Shown one piece after another: positions 1 to 11,846 of a stretch of DNA of 64,000 nucleotides. The translations under genes were made by a program, and so were the position numbers. The DNA is from Ustulina deusta (Eukaryota > Ascomycota > Sordariomycetes > Xylariales > Xylariaceae): NCBI GenBank assembly GCA_023159155.1, contig JAJNNX010000019.1, positions 620,001 through 684,000 on the forward strand. Direction: 5' to 3'. The notes beneath the pieces were generated by a model. It searched no databases, was not told the origin of the DNA, and saw nothing but the letters and a program-made list of their open reading frames with translations. The first letter of the stretch is position 1, and the number at the start of each line of letters is the position of its first letter.

Positions 1-402
1 GATTCAGGAATTAACTGACTACTCTATTGAGCCACAACTACTACTACTACCTACCTACTACCTGACTTCAGATAGGTCTATCTATTCACTCTGGGACCCC
101 ATTTCCTGACAGTGATAATATTGAAAAAGAAAATGTCACGGTCAGGTGGATCCAGGGGATCCACCGGAACGGATCAACGCTATTCCGAGAGATCCTGTAT
201 ATATACAGCTCATTTCATTCCCTTTATTAGATCTAGAACTTAGACCTTCGATCATCTGAATACACCACTGGTGACCATACATGGAATATGCACTGGTCCC
301 TTTTCTCCACTAGATCGCAACTCCACTCCTCCGTGAGAGAAAACCTTCCTAGCACCTAACTACCAAGGCCGGCGCCCTAACCCCATTTCCATCGTAATCT
401 TC
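1..402. other. Intergenic, 3' flank of the CorA-like gene
   Basis: I see no coding signal, RNA gene or repeat beyond a short (CTA)n-like stretch near base 40-60. It presumably carries the 3' end of the transcript that terminates after base 403. Confidence 0.5.
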
Positions 403-2121
403 TTATAAACCTACTGCAGAACCCAGGGTTTTTTTCGGGCGTAGAGCTATGGCGTAGTAATACGTCAACAAGGTCGCAGCAGTGGAAACGACGGTGAATA
501 CGATATAAACCCATAACAATGATGACACTGTTGCCTCTCCATCATTGGCTTGCCAGTTGAAGAATGTCATCGAGAATATTGTCTAAAAATGTTACTATAC
601 CGGTTTCTAGAAATTACAATAGCATGAATCATCGACTTACAGCAAAAAAGGTTCCAGGAAGGAACAGCATTGTTACTAGTGCTATGGTTCTCATGTGACG
701 GGAGTCCTGACTTGTTCCCAAGGCCAATACCACGCTAGTCTCGCCTTGGAACTGTGATATTTTCGTTTAGCAATCTGAATTATCCTATTTTTCAATGGAT
801 AACAGGTTCTTACCAATTGCGTAGTCATTGTTAAGCTGTCAAATCTTGTCTGACATTCTCTGATCTTGTCGCTGTAATCCTCCAAAATAGTATCGACACG
901 CCTTATGATCCTAGCGTTCATCCTAGCCATGGTTTCTTGATCAAGGCTCAAGTCTCGACTTATCTCGAGTCCATTGACCACGGAGTCGGCCTGATGCTGC
1001 GCCCCAAGATACTCCGTGTTGAGGCTCAAAGCATGCTCCAGCATTTTCTTCAATTGCTGGCTCCAGGTAATTAAGTTATGTTTCAAATGTAGCATGTCGA
1101 GGTAAACAGTCCGCTTGTCTTGTCCATTAGAATACTCTCCAGACTGCTGGTGACTCAGTAACGTTTGCATGTCGGATTCAGGGATCATTGATTCGAGCTT
1201 TGTGATTCCAGATTCAAATATAACGTGGTGCCTTTGTCTCTCGATCTCTACAAAGATTCCTGGCAGCAGCAGCGGATGAGCTGACTGCTGGACTGAAAGG
1301 TCAAGTCGTTGACGAATATACTTCTTCTGAGAATCAGTGCATCCGAAAATAATTCCAAAGCTGAGTCTGCAGTGCGGGAAGTGGGTAACTGACATGGCCA
1401 GGTCGCTACCCCAAGCGTTTGTCGATCGACAATTGTAAACTTGACAATGTTAGCTTGGGAAACTGATCTGGAGAATATTTAGATAACCAACTCCTGGCTT
1501 TCACTGGGTGAAGTCCATCTTGTACGAAGACCTCTTCGTGGGAGAACAGAGGCACGTCAGCGCGATTAATGGCCGGGGAAATGGAACGGTGCGTGTAGAA
1601 TGCCTTGGCTATTCGTGAGAACAGATCTTGTGAAAATGGCAAGACTCTTGTCAGCCGTTGCCCCCCGCATCCAAGAGACTCTTCGTTCTCGAAAATAGCA
1701 GTTTCATAACCTATCTGAGGACTTTCCTTTTCTTCGTCACTTAGGTTCGTCGCGGATTTAGAAGGTTTTGGCTGTGTATTTTCCAGCTTTCGTGGCGCTA
1801 TTCTAGCCCTCTGTTGGTAAAGCGCCGAAATGCGTGATCACGAGACTTACAGTAACACAAAGCCTGAATCTCCATCTCTTGCCCTAATCGAAGGAAGTTT
1901 CTTGGTAATCAGCATATCCCAGTCGTCCTCCGTTATACACTTTTCCTCGACTAATTTCTAGTGCAAGTTAGTAGCACATTGCATTTCGCTTGAACGTATC
2001 ATGTACATACCGATTGGGAGTTCAACAGTGTGATCACTGTAGCCTGAGCCTGGGAATATGCGAACACGTTCCTCAGGTCTCTAGCAGTAAGGGGAGTCAT
2101 GCTATCGGCTATTTGTTCCAT
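403..2121 (-). CDS. CorA-like fungal membrane protein (two C-terminal membrane spans, no GMN motif)
   Basis: The minus-strand gene reads as six exons: 2121-2011, 1957-1851, 1802-1492, 1439-814, 751-641 and 582-403, 481 residues. The start is the first ATG after an upstream stop. The C-terminal part runs from a coiled-coil-like helical region into two hydrophobic spans separated by a short loop (FFNWQ), then a charged tail. This is the architecture of the fungal CorA/Mg2+ transporter-like family, usually annotated from its C-terminal domain. The Gly-Met-Asn signature that forms the CorA selectivity filter is absent at the end of the first span (the sequence there is ATIFSMTFFNW), so Mg2+ transport is doubtful. 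Introns at 1958-2010, 1803-1850, 752-813 and 583-640 have good GTATGT/GTAAG donors. The third intron (1440-1491) needs a poor GTTGGT donor and is the least certain junction; a better-looking GTGAAA donor at 1504 breaks the frame. Family call is good, function is inferred. Confidence 0.75.
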
Positions 2122-2997
2122 TGCAAAAATCGCGGGTGATGCTGTCAGTCAAAAAATTATTGTGTGGGTGTTATAAGTAGTCAAAGCCTGCAGAGTAGAA
2201 AACGCCCCGTAATTGCCGAATTTTGACTAGGCTTTATCGGTCGGAGTAAGGGAATCATATACCTATGTGTGTTTTTTCCAAGGGAGGGTTCATTGCATAT
2301 CAGATGACATGTTACATGGGGCCAGAACAGATGCTTTTGCCTTGTAAAAAATGCGTTTTATTTTTTCCGTCAGGTTTTGGGATTGGTCACAATCTCAATC
2401 CGGAAGGCTAGCTGAGATTACTATCAGCGCATATTGCCAGTTGTATAGACTGAAGGCTCTCACCGACATTGACACGTCGACCCGATGTTATCTAAGTTAG
2501 TAAGGTAGACAGTGTGTATGTCTTGGCCGAGTAGAACCCTTATAGGTCAATTTTTTGCGTAGCAAGCGGATACGGACAGCGAGCGCACTTTACACTAATC
2601 GTCGTTGACAAGAGTTGCTGTCAACATCATATATAATCGGAATTGAGGCTGGCCGCCTTAGCAGCCCTGCCCCCCACCAGTGGAAATACATTACGCCACC
2701 TGCCTAGGTTGGTATTATTGGCCCCCCCCCTCCCTTATGCAAGAAGCAAGGGGATGTCTGTCTGGTGACTCCCTCCACAATCTGCCTATTCCAGCCAAAG
2801 TGGTCAAACCGATTCAGAGCCTGGTTCACATTATGCCACCCCACGCCATTTTTCGTGCTCGATACACCGACCAAGAAGCGCTTGCAGAACACCTCTACAA
2901 AATCTTTCCCGGGAAAAGAGTCCAAATTAAGGTATGCGGGCCAAACTGAGCGCTCGGGAGGGTCCTGACGACCTAAGTATGAGAGGGGGTGCTTCAG
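2122..2997. other. Intergenic, no supported gene
   Basis: Promoter side of the CorA-like gene. Short open frames exist on both strands from 2680 onward but overlap each other, begin with non-ATG codons and match nothing I recognise. Confidence 0.4.
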
Positions 2998-3345
2998 ATG
3001 CACCATCCCACGCACGTTAACTCCTGTAAGTTATATGCTGCTCCTTACTCTGTGGCACCAATTAACTGGGACCACCTTGCTAACATTTGGAGGAGTCAGG
3101 AAGAAAACCGTGAAATCGAACTCGCAATCACGAAAGATCACTACGATACAGTTCCTGCCTGAGTCGGCTCAGAACAAAGTATCGACATTAAGCCTCCCTC
3201 GCCTCCAGTTGGGCGCACCTCGGCGCCCGGTCCTCCCAGTCAGGTCTTTGCCTACAATACGAAGAAATGGCATGGTCACTTTGAGGCTTGGAGAGATAGA
3301 CTTGTTGCGATTGGAAATGCCACTGTTGAATCGGTGATGCTGGAG
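2998..3345 (+). pseudogene. Coding-like remnant of unknown origin
   Basis: A frame beginning with an ATG at 2998 is open for 54 codons, meets one TGA at 3160-3162, and continues open past 3340. Its translation has a protein-like composition, including APINWDHLANIWRSQEE before the stop and KKWHGHFEAWRDRLVAIG after it. It runs into the antisense of the kinase gene's 3' exon. I do not recognise the family. It may be a gene or transposon fragment carrying one nonsense mutation, or chance. A database search of the conceptual translation on either side of the stop would decide. Confidence 0.22.
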
Positions 3346-3355
3346 AACACCATTG

Positions 3356-5445
3356 TTATATATACATCATGGCCATCGCCCGTAGAAACTGAATGCCAGT
3401 ATTCCACATGTCAGCCAACTTTCTCGATGCAAGATCGCCCGAGCTTACTCGGGGGACGTTGTCCTTTCCCCTAGTTTGCAGGTCGTTACGGAACTCCCTC
3501 CTCTGTAATTTTGGCTTCGGAGACTCATGCGATTGATGCATTTCTTTCTGGACACAGTAGGACGGTCCTTTCTTACACTCATCATGTAAATGCTTCATCT
3601 TCTTCACTAATTCCTGAGCGGAAATCCTTTCATTACGCTCTACCACCAACATATGGTCCTCAATGATATTCAGAAAGTCATATGCAAACTGACTACACTC
3701 TTTTCGTAGATTGCCAATGCACTACATGTCTATTAGCAGCCAAGAACCGAAGTGTTGATGCTAAGCGAACTTACCTCGGTAACAACATTCTTTACTCTGA
3801 TAGCGTAGTATTCGGCGTCTTCCACGTAGACCCATTCAAAATACTCTTCACTGTCATACCCTCGGATCGATGGAGTCATCATCTTCTCAGTCATTTGTAC
3901 AAGCTGCGCGTAGCCTCCGTGTAGCCAACTTAGCAATTCCAGGAAAATACAACCCAGAGTCCATATATCGAATGTTCGACCCATTAAGCCACCTTCGCAG
4001 TCGACTTCTGGGGGTCGATACCTCGGTGTCGCGATAACCTTGTGAGGAACATAAGTTCTACTCACAAATCGATGGATTTTACTCAGCCCCATGTCGGTGA
4101 TCACTAGCTTACCGAAATCCGTCCGAGATTCGTACCAAAGAATGTTGTCCGGTTTCAGATCTCCGTGGCGGCCATATAGACGTTCTTCTTCGGGAATCTC
4201 GCCCTTCTCGTGAAGAAGATGAATACAACTGACAGCTTCGACCAACATCCAAGCTTGGTGACATATCCATTGAACTAGATTAACATCCCTAGCATCTGGC
4301 GTTGGCCGAACCTTTTCCCAGTACACTCTAAGGTCATGGGTGGCCCAGGGAAATATGAGATAGTTCTTCTCGAGACGCGTGAAGGCAGCTAATAATGTCA
4401 CAATATGTGGGTGCTTTGTACTGTTGAACTTTCGCAGCATTTCAACTTCCCTTCGAAAGCTGACCGGGTCATTATCTACAAGCTGTTTGAAAGCGAAGAA
4501 CATATCGTCATCTGGCCCCTGTAAATAGCACAGAGTTAAATTTACTATCCAGATTATAATTCAAAAGCTTAGCTGGCTTACCTGGAAAGTAGCAAATACG
4601 CCATGAAATTCGTGACATAGAGGATGGATTAGAACCTTCGATATTGACCCGTAACCTCCAATAAGCGGGTTGGATTCCGTAGATGTGGTCTGAGATATTT
4701 CGTAATAGGGCAGTACAGATGTCCAATTCAGATCATAATGTTCAGCTTGATGGCCAAAAGATGGAGCAAGCATGTTATACTGCTCCGTCGAAAATGATCT
4801 TCTTCCATCTCCGTCCAGAAGCTCATCCGGAACGGGCTTCTTTGATTTCCCATAGAAGAGGCGGCCACCGATTGGCCTCCAATCGATGTCTAGAGGTAGT
4901 TCTTGGTCGCTCACGCCTTTAAGAATAAACTCTGGTAGCCGGGAAAGCCGGCCAATCACTTTGAGTATGGCAAAAACTATGATGTATGTTTCTGGAACTG
5001 TGCCGCTTGAACCAAGAACCTGTTTGACTAGGCCGTCTCTCTCTGCGGTGTTTAATCCTTTCAGAGCATTGATCTCAGAGGACAAGACTTGCTCAGTGAA
5101 GAGATGTCGAAGCAATTTTAGAGGATAGAAAGGGGGGCGGGAGGGTTCATTCTGAAATTTTATGCCATGGCTGGGGAGCCATATAGAGCCATTTGGCTGT
5201 GTTCTGAGAGCAGGATACTCTCTCGTCCACCCAGGCCAGATACTCTGTGGTTTTGGCTGAAGGGTCGTGTTATCATGAATGGGAGGGGTTCCAGACATTG
5301 TGTTTAATATGGCTAATAAATCGTGGAGGCGGATATGAGGCCTGTTCGGGGCCAGTATAGATGAAGAGTTAGATCGCCCAGTATAAATAGTAGATTCCAC
5401 AATCTGGTTTGAAGGAACTGCTGTCAATTTCGTTTCTTTGCCCAT
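3356..5445 (-). CDS. Divergent fungal serine/threonine protein kinase
   Basis: Three exons, 5445-4582, 4518-3775 and 3688-3356, with clean introns (4519-4581 and 3689-3774) give 646 residues. The first 260 residues are a fungal-specific region with no domain I recognise. The kinase core follows: a glycine-loop-like GGYGS at about 263-267, an ATP-binding lysine in FAFKQL (K299), a catalytic loop HGDLKPDN with Asp408 where HRD is usual, DMG (Asp430) in place of DFG, and RPPEVD where APE is usual. All three key catalytic residues (Lys, Asp, Asp) are present, so activity is possible. The Arg of HRD is replaced by Gly, which suggests activation without the usual phospho-activation-loop contact. 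Such kinases are abundant and lineage-specific in filamentous fungi, often of unknown role. The fold call is secure; the substrate is unknown. Confidence 0.85.
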
Positions 5446-8400
5446 TTGGCAGCATTAGGTATTAGAATGTTTCATTGAGCCTCATCCACGCTATTTTTAA
5501 TCGGCCATTTCAATTTGTGCTAGGGAATGCCCTACTACAGCACACAAGGCAGTTGCTTGTCCGTGGGGTCTATTTTTTTGGGTTTCATGGCGTGTTATTG
5601 GTCATCTGCTTCACTGATGCACCTTCTACAAGACGATCAATCCTTCTTGTCGAGTTGTCTTCCACTCGGTAAACCCTGCAGTCATATTCAACTGGGCAAA
5701 CTAAGTTACATTATAAGTAGTACTGCCGAAAGCTGCAGACATAGTCAATGCAACAAGGAAGGGCTACCTGGCATCTCTGTAATAATATCCATTAATATGC
5801 GTACCGAACACAGGCATGTCAGCCGGAGAAACTAGCGGTGAATGTCAAGTGCACCGATATTTATATGGTATTGTAAACCTAGAATGCTTTTCCTTGGTGT
5901 TTCTTTATATATATATGTACAAAATGGCTGATACTGAAAGGCTGTCAAGGACCTATTCAAAGGCAACACACCAGACTTTACATTGGTTCAACGTATAGCC
6001 TGCCTTATCTGTATAGAAAGCTAGGTGTGTATGGTTCAGCTCTAGCTACCTCCTGTTGACATCTTGGGTTATTGTTATACACCAGTAAACCCATAGAGTC
6101 AACACCGCAGACTAGAGAGGTCTGGGAGTCAATTAGGCACCCCTTAGGTGTTGTGCTACTACAATATGCCACTCTACTGTGATAAGCCTTCGATTGAGTC
6201 CGCGAACCGAATTCTGTGCCCATTTTCCTTGCGGAAGCCTGTTCACAAGACTGATATTTGCTAGAACTCCTAAATCTGTCAGCCTGCCGCAATAATTCAT
6301 CCTCAACTTAAAATTTGCTTTCACCACATGGGCATACAGCATGCCAGACACCAGGGACCCAAATGCGCTGGCCTGAGCCAATAGATCACAGTCGGGTTTG
6401 CAGGAAGTGACTTGAGTCCAAGTGACGGCGCCATTACTGCCTTGTTATCTGAGTGTGGGGGTGTCATGGGTTACATCACGAGATGGACGGTACATGCTGT
6501 GGCAGCTTCACCTCCTACTAGCGGTGTGATAATAGTGTATCATACTTGCAGCCGCAGACTATTAACTAAGTAATACGACAGTCCGTTGCTTTCAGTCACA
6601 TGGAAGGAGTGGCAGGGCGGGGTTATTAGGCATAGGGTAGGTAGGTCTGCATGGTAGAGAGAAAGCTACCGGGCATGGTGGTGAAGGCAGTACAGCTTCG
6701 GAATGCGGCGTTTTAAGATCATGGCAAGGCTTTTCCATGACTCGATTCCAACTCATGGAGACTCAACTACCGACCAGCTTTCCGAAAATAACTGTCGCCA
6801 AGGATACATATAGACATGCGCCAAGAGGAAAAGGACTGGTGTTCAAAGCGTCTGTCCTACTTCTCTGCTCTCCGTCAATCATTGATCAAGGCGTAGGGAT
6901 CGGTATGCAGTGGTCTTGTGTGCCTCTCATATGCTACGCCAGAGGAAATCGGTCGAGGCTTCAAAAGAGGGCATCTAGCTCTGGAGTAGCCATCACTTGT
7001 GGTGAAACTGCTTCCATTAAGAGTAACCTATAGGGATATCATAATTAAGTAATCCACAATACTCTCAACAACAACGACAACGACAACAAGCCGGAGGCTT
7101 ATAATAGAGGGCTTATAATAGAGCTTTCAGCGTAGATCAGGAACGGGTGAGAGAAATACAGTTCTTCTGTATCTCGCAACATCGGTCCCGGACTTGCGCC
7201 TCCAAGATAGCGCGGTTCTCCGCGATTGGCTTCAATACATGACAATTCAAGATTAGGGGTGCACCCAATGATCGTTTTTACACGTAGTAGGTCGGCTGGA
7301 TCTCCTCACTGTCGTGCAACAGCCCTATTATTACTACCCTAATACACCAACGCCACAAATTTCCAGACCCCGGATATCCCCTGTAGTCATGCATGAGGCC
7401 GCTTTCTCCAGAACCAAGAAATTGCCGGGTATATTGTTAGCAGAGATCAACCTATGTCCCCAGGTTCTTACACTTCCTGTGTTCATCAGCGCAGTCGTGC
7501 ATAGCCAGGCCTCGGTGACTGTTTCGGCCGCACCGTTGTACAGCTGCTGCTCTGATCTGATAGCTCGCCTTTCCGGCCTCAGTGCGACCACCCCTCTATG
7601 ATGCCGTGCTGTCGCGGGAAAGGGAACTGCTCCAACAATAGTATAACTATGTAGATCATTGATGACCTGCATCACACCGTAGGGTCTCACTTGCAGCATA
7701 GCCATGCTTGTCGTGGACGTAGTGTGGTCAGTACTGTTAGTCACACCGTTCTCTTCGGGGGTTAGGCAGTCATATCATCTGTATAGGACTTCGTGCCTGA
7801 GAGGGATGGACGTAGCCTTAGTTTTGACGCCTTTTTGTCTCGCATACACGACAGTTGTGTGTCAGTTTTGTGGTTCAGAGTGGGCACATCCATTTAAGGA
7901 GAATAGGGGCACGATATGAGCAGCCAGTTAGAAGTTCAAGAAAAAACAGTCTCGTGCATTTGTTAATGAAGTGGGCAATAGTACGTAAGCTGTGCCGGCA
8001 TATAGGGGCACTTACCTCACCCTTGCACTAGGAGTTAGGCCGAACCTACACTTCCTAGCATACTTATAACTATTGGTATTAGGGAACCAGACGATCCGGA
8101 GTGAATTCAAATTTTCGATTGAACGCGAATGCTAACTAAGGGAGTGGGCGGGAATCTTCCACACAATAAAACAACGCGGCGCGTATAGTGTTCCTGTACG
8201 CAAAGCCACCTTGTGGCTTTTCCCCTTATTTCTAGCCACTCTTTTCCCACTCACACCACTTCATTATGGAACTGCGTTTCTTCGTGGTCTCAAATGGTAA
8301 CAGGACATCTCTTGCTATGTCTGGATGACGCATACCTACCGATCCCGAGTGGAGAGCAGGCAACTTATTCCATCGTTAGCTACTTGTCAGTGTCTATTCC

Positions 8401-8745
8401 TACCTTCCAGTCGGCCTCGCTGCATTTCGTAATTTACCATGTCAGACACAAGAAGTACTAGTTCGTTACAATGTAGTATAATCATGAGGGGATGTCAAAA
8501 GCGTCATGATGGAGTTGTATCCATAGGCAATGAATGCGTTGCGAGAGACGCAGAGGTTCCATAATGACAGCGGCATACTTGCTCAGCGGTAAAGCCTCGG
8601 AAGCGGGAGAAGAGGAAAACACATCCGAAGAAGCCAGATTTGTTGCAATTGCAGACAGATAAGGGCGATGTTACGGTCTCTGCTGAATCAAGGTCTATAG
8701 TTGCAGTCTGGAGTGGCCCATCCATGATGTTAAGTCTAATGGGTA
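5446..8745. other. Gene-poor interval, no supported gene
   Basis: About 3.3 kb with only short overlapping frames on both strands, most with non-ATG starts. The longest, on the minus strand at 7744-7334, begins with GTG and matches no family I know. A (CAA/CGA)n tract near 7066-7090 and a tandem duplication at 7096-7123 are the only ordered features. Confidence 0.5.
7096..7123. repeat. Perfect tandem duplication of a 14-bp unit
   Basis: GGCTTATAATAGAG occurs twice head to tail (7096-7109 and 7110-7123), just after a CAA/CGA trinucleotide-like tract. It is most likely a replication-slippage product. No function is visible. Confidence 0.9.
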
Positions 8746-8853
8746 TGTGGGAAGGTACGAGGGACAGTGCCCATATATTACCCCTCACGGTGGTGTCATG
8801 TCAATTACCTCTATTTCTTTAACATCTTCGCTATTTACTATTGAAATATAACA
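8746..8853. repeat. Left terminal repeat of the miniature LTR element
   Basis: 108 bp, TG...CA ends, ungapped alignment to 9471-9578. The differences I count by eye are about eight and are all C versus T on this strand. Confidence 0.75.
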
Positions 8854-9470
8854 ATTGCTGAGAGCTACGCAGCTTTCGATTTTCCCTTTGCGCGGTACAC
8901 CTTGGTTTTCCCACTGCGGTATATATAGATTGTTAATTATTTCCGTTTTGGCACTATTATCTGTTAATTATAATGGAGAAATCTATGTGTTGAAGAATCT
9001 CCTGCGGCTTGTGGTATTCGGCTCGCTGTTCACTTCCCGTAGAAGATATAGAATACAGAAAATCTACTGTTTAGACCGGAGAAAATCTCTTTGTGTACGG
9101 CTTGAGCATTCGGCTTGCCGATCCTTTTCCCAACTCTAAAGTTGGAGATACACAGACCCCCCCTTTGTTACTTGATTTATTAGATTGACTACGGTTAACG
9201 AATACGGAAGATTACTTGATTAAAGCCGCGGTTGAACAGTTGAATGGTCCAAAGCTACGTATATATTCCGGATTGCCCTTGATATGATTGATGTGATTAT
9301 TGTGGTTTTCGGGACCGGATATGAGGGTTGGGCACGGGTTCGTACTGGCCGTTGAGCATATTGACAGAATATGGAAGATTTGTTTGAATGGTTAAAATAG
9401 AGATTTTTTGTGGTATTGAAGGTCTGGTTTTACTCTCGGCGGTGCTCGTGGTGAGGGAGGTTTGGCCGAT

Positions 9471-9578
9471 TGTGGGAAGGTACGAGGGACAGTGCTTATA
9501 TATTATCTCTCACGGTGGTGTTATGTCAATTACCTCTATCTCTTCAATATTTTCGCTATTTACTATTGAAATATAACA
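9471..9578. repeat. Right terminal repeat of the miniature LTR element
   Basis: 108 bp copy of the left repeat. Most differences are T here where the left copy has C, with two the other way round. It is followed directly by GGTA, the candidate target-site duplicate. Confidence 0.75.
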
Positions 9579-10186
9579 GGTACACCCGTGCTGAGATGAA
9601 CGCTTGGACTATCTAGGCTAAAGCCCCACGTGATTCCTGCAGGCTAGGAATGTTTTAAGGTGGGTCTATAGGCTAACCCAAGATAGGGAAGGTGCACATG
9701 TTCCCTCTTTTCATCCGCTATTCCAATTGCGATTCATTCTCCAGCTTGTCAGCATCTTTAGCCGCGTCTCCATCATCGCAAGCGACAGCACCTCGAGCCT
9801 GCCGATTGCGCCAACGCGTCCCCAACGCCGCAAATCTGTCGCGCTACGTCGCAACCCCCCGATCGCGAAAGGGCACGACTGCAGCTACAGCAGAAAGCGC
9901 CGCCAACCTGATCTATGCCATAATCACATGTATTCTGCCGTCTTGGAGGAGAGATACACGCACCAGATCTCGCCGCAGCGGTCCGAGCCATCCATCCATT
10001 CGCCAAGAGCCAACGAACAACAGCCGACGGCCAAAGGCCAAAGAACCCAGAACCGTGCAGCTCGATCCCGTGTGCCGTGTCGCGTCGCGTCGCGTCTCGT
10101 CTCGCCTCGCATCCACGTCCAGGCCAGACAGCGCTGTCCAGTGGCCTGTCCGCGCCGGTTCGACGACTGCCGCAGAACGACGAAGT
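9579..10186 (+). promoter_or_regulatory. Upstream region and 5' leader of the Rsc7 gene
   Basis: From about 9690 the sequence becomes GC-richer and carries repeated CGCGT/CGTCT words near 10075-10110. Several open frames run through it in all phases, which is a composition effect. No splice signals join any of them to the Rsc7 frame, so I read it as promoter plus leader. Confidence 0.45.
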
Positions 10187-11846
10187 ATGGCTCGCCGTCC
10201 TGGTCGTGCAGCCGCTCGGCGCGCTGCTGCGAAGATGGGTAAGGCTGGCATCGCCCGTCGTGCCCGACCGAGAGCTGACTGTGACGCCGTGAACCAGAGA
10301 GCACCCCCAGGACCTTCGACGAGATCGAAGACGAGGCCATGCCGGATGCCGGTGCCTCCGACGGTGAACCCCAGCCCGCGCCCGCGCCCGAGCCCGAGCT
10401 GGAGAACGACGACTCGGCCGTGGAGCAGGACGAAAACCAGGAGTCCGATGTCCCCTCGGCCAAGTCGCCATCCCCCCCGCCACAGCAGGTCGTTCGCCGC
10501 CGCCGTCTCGGCCGTCCGCCCAAGAACCGCCCTCCCGACTGGGACACCCTCCCCATCGAACTGCCCCAGCGTGATCCGAACGACCCCCCCCGACGTCGTG
10601 GCCGTGGCGGTTGGCGGGGCCGCGGTGGCCGCAAGGGTGCCTCGTTCCAGCCTACCCAGCAAGCCATCGACAAGGAGGGCAATGTTATGGACATTGTCGA
10701 CGATGAGCTCGCTTTGCCCGAGGACCGCGAGGGCGAGACCAAGGTCGACAAGATGGGCCACCTGCAGGGAGGCCGTGAGTATCGTTGTCGAACCTTCACC
10801 ATTGCCGGCCGTGGAGAGAGACTCTACATGTTGTCCACAGAACCCGCCCGTTGTGTTGGCTTCAGGGACTCGTACCTCTTCTTCACCAAGCACAAACGGC
10901 TGTACAAGATCATCGTCGACGATGAGGAGAAGCGCGATATGATTGATCGCAGCATTATCCCCCATTCGTACAAGGGTCGCGCTATAGGGGTCGTGACGGC
11001 CCGGTCCGTCTTCCGGGAGTTTGGTGCCCTCATCGTTGTCGGCGGCAAGAGGGTCGTCGATGACTACGAAGTCACCAAGGCCAGAACCGAGGGAGTCGTC
11101 GAGGGCGAGGTTGCCGATCCCAACGACAGATTTGTTGCGGGTGAGGAGTACAACAAGAATCAATACGTGGCCTGGCATGGTGCAAGTGCGGTCTATCATT
11201 CCGGAGCACCATCTCAACCCGCTCAGAGTGGCAAGATCGACATCAAGAAGAGACGTGTAAATGTGACCGACGTCAATTGGCAGCTCGAACACGCTCGTGA
11301 AGCAAGGTATGACCCTTCTATCGTCTTTTACGAGTAGAAAGCTGACTTGGACCTAGCCGCTTCAATGCCGAACTGGCCGCCGTTCGTCGCCAGAACGTAG
11401 CCGGAGTCTACGATGTCCATACCAACATCATGCAATACCCTACCATCATGCAGCCTACCCACGCTCGAATTGAACAGGTGACAGACTCGTCCAGTCCTAC
11501 GGACTCAAATCCCAACCCTCGCTTCCCTCCTCTCGACCCCAGGATCCCTCGGAATTTCACCGTCATCGATACATACATGGAAACGCCCCCTGCCGGCCTA
11601 TCCTTGGCAGTCTATGAGAAACGCGAAGTTCCCGCTTTCCTCGCCGAGTTCCAAGGCCTGGGGGCCGTGTCGAGCGACATACTCGACGACTTGCCAGCCG
11701 AATGTCGAGAAGCCTTTGACAAGGCCTTGGAAAAGGAGAAGGCATGGAAGGCAACATGGGGCTCTGAAAAGATGATGACACATAGACGAGACCCTATCAT
11801 CGATGCTGCCATTGTCCCGTACCCTAAAAACCAACCCCAAGTATAG
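10187..11846 (+). CDS. rsc7: Rsc7/Swp82-type chromatin-remodelling complex subunit
   Basis: Three exons, 10187-10238, 10298-11306 and 11357-11846, encode 516 residues. The introns are 59 and 50 nt, with GTAAGG and GTATGA donors and CTGAC branch points. The N-terminal third is low-complexity and basic: an AT-hook-like RRRRLGRPPK (about 84-93) and an RG-rich stretch (about 117-131). From about residue 165 the conserved RSC7/Swp82 domain begins (GGREYRCRTFTIAGRG, CVGFRDSYLFFTKHKRLYK, NKNQYVAWHGASAVYH) and runs to the C terminus. In yeast this subunit (Npl6/Rsc7) belongs to the RSC SWI/SNF-class remodeller and acts in the nucleus. The start is chosen because the first short exon (ATG with MARRPGRAAARR) joins in frame, whereas the internal ATG at 10339 would cut off the basic N terminus. 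Confidence 0.93.

Larger units (their letters stand above)
8746..9578. mobile_element. Miniature LTR element (TRIM-like), 833 bp
   Basis: Two 108-bp direct repeats (8746-8853 and 9471-9578) begin with TG, end with CA and are the same length without gaps. The outermost flanks carry the same 4-bp word GGTA (8742-8745 and 9579-9582), consistent with a target-site duplication. A purine-rich tract (GGTGAGGGAGG, 9450-9460) lies just before the right repeat, where a polypurine tract is expected. The 617-bp interior has no convincing coding frame. This fits a terminal-repeat retrotransposon in miniature, or an LTR element that lost its genes. A primer-binding site matching a tRNA 3' end (TGG...) is not seen right after the left repeat. 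All differences I see between the two repeats are C/T transitions, consistent with RIP-type decay. Confidence 0.7.

Noticed and set aside
9692..10942. 416-codon plus-strand frame across the rsc7 leader and first exons
   Set aside because: Arg/Ser/Pro-rich translation without a domain; the Rsc7 frame with two clean introns explains the region.
9913..11292. 459-codon minus-strand frame opposite rsc7
   Set aside because: It lies exactly over the Rsc7 coding exon and upstream leader, carries no domain, and is explained by the GC-rich third positions of rsc7.
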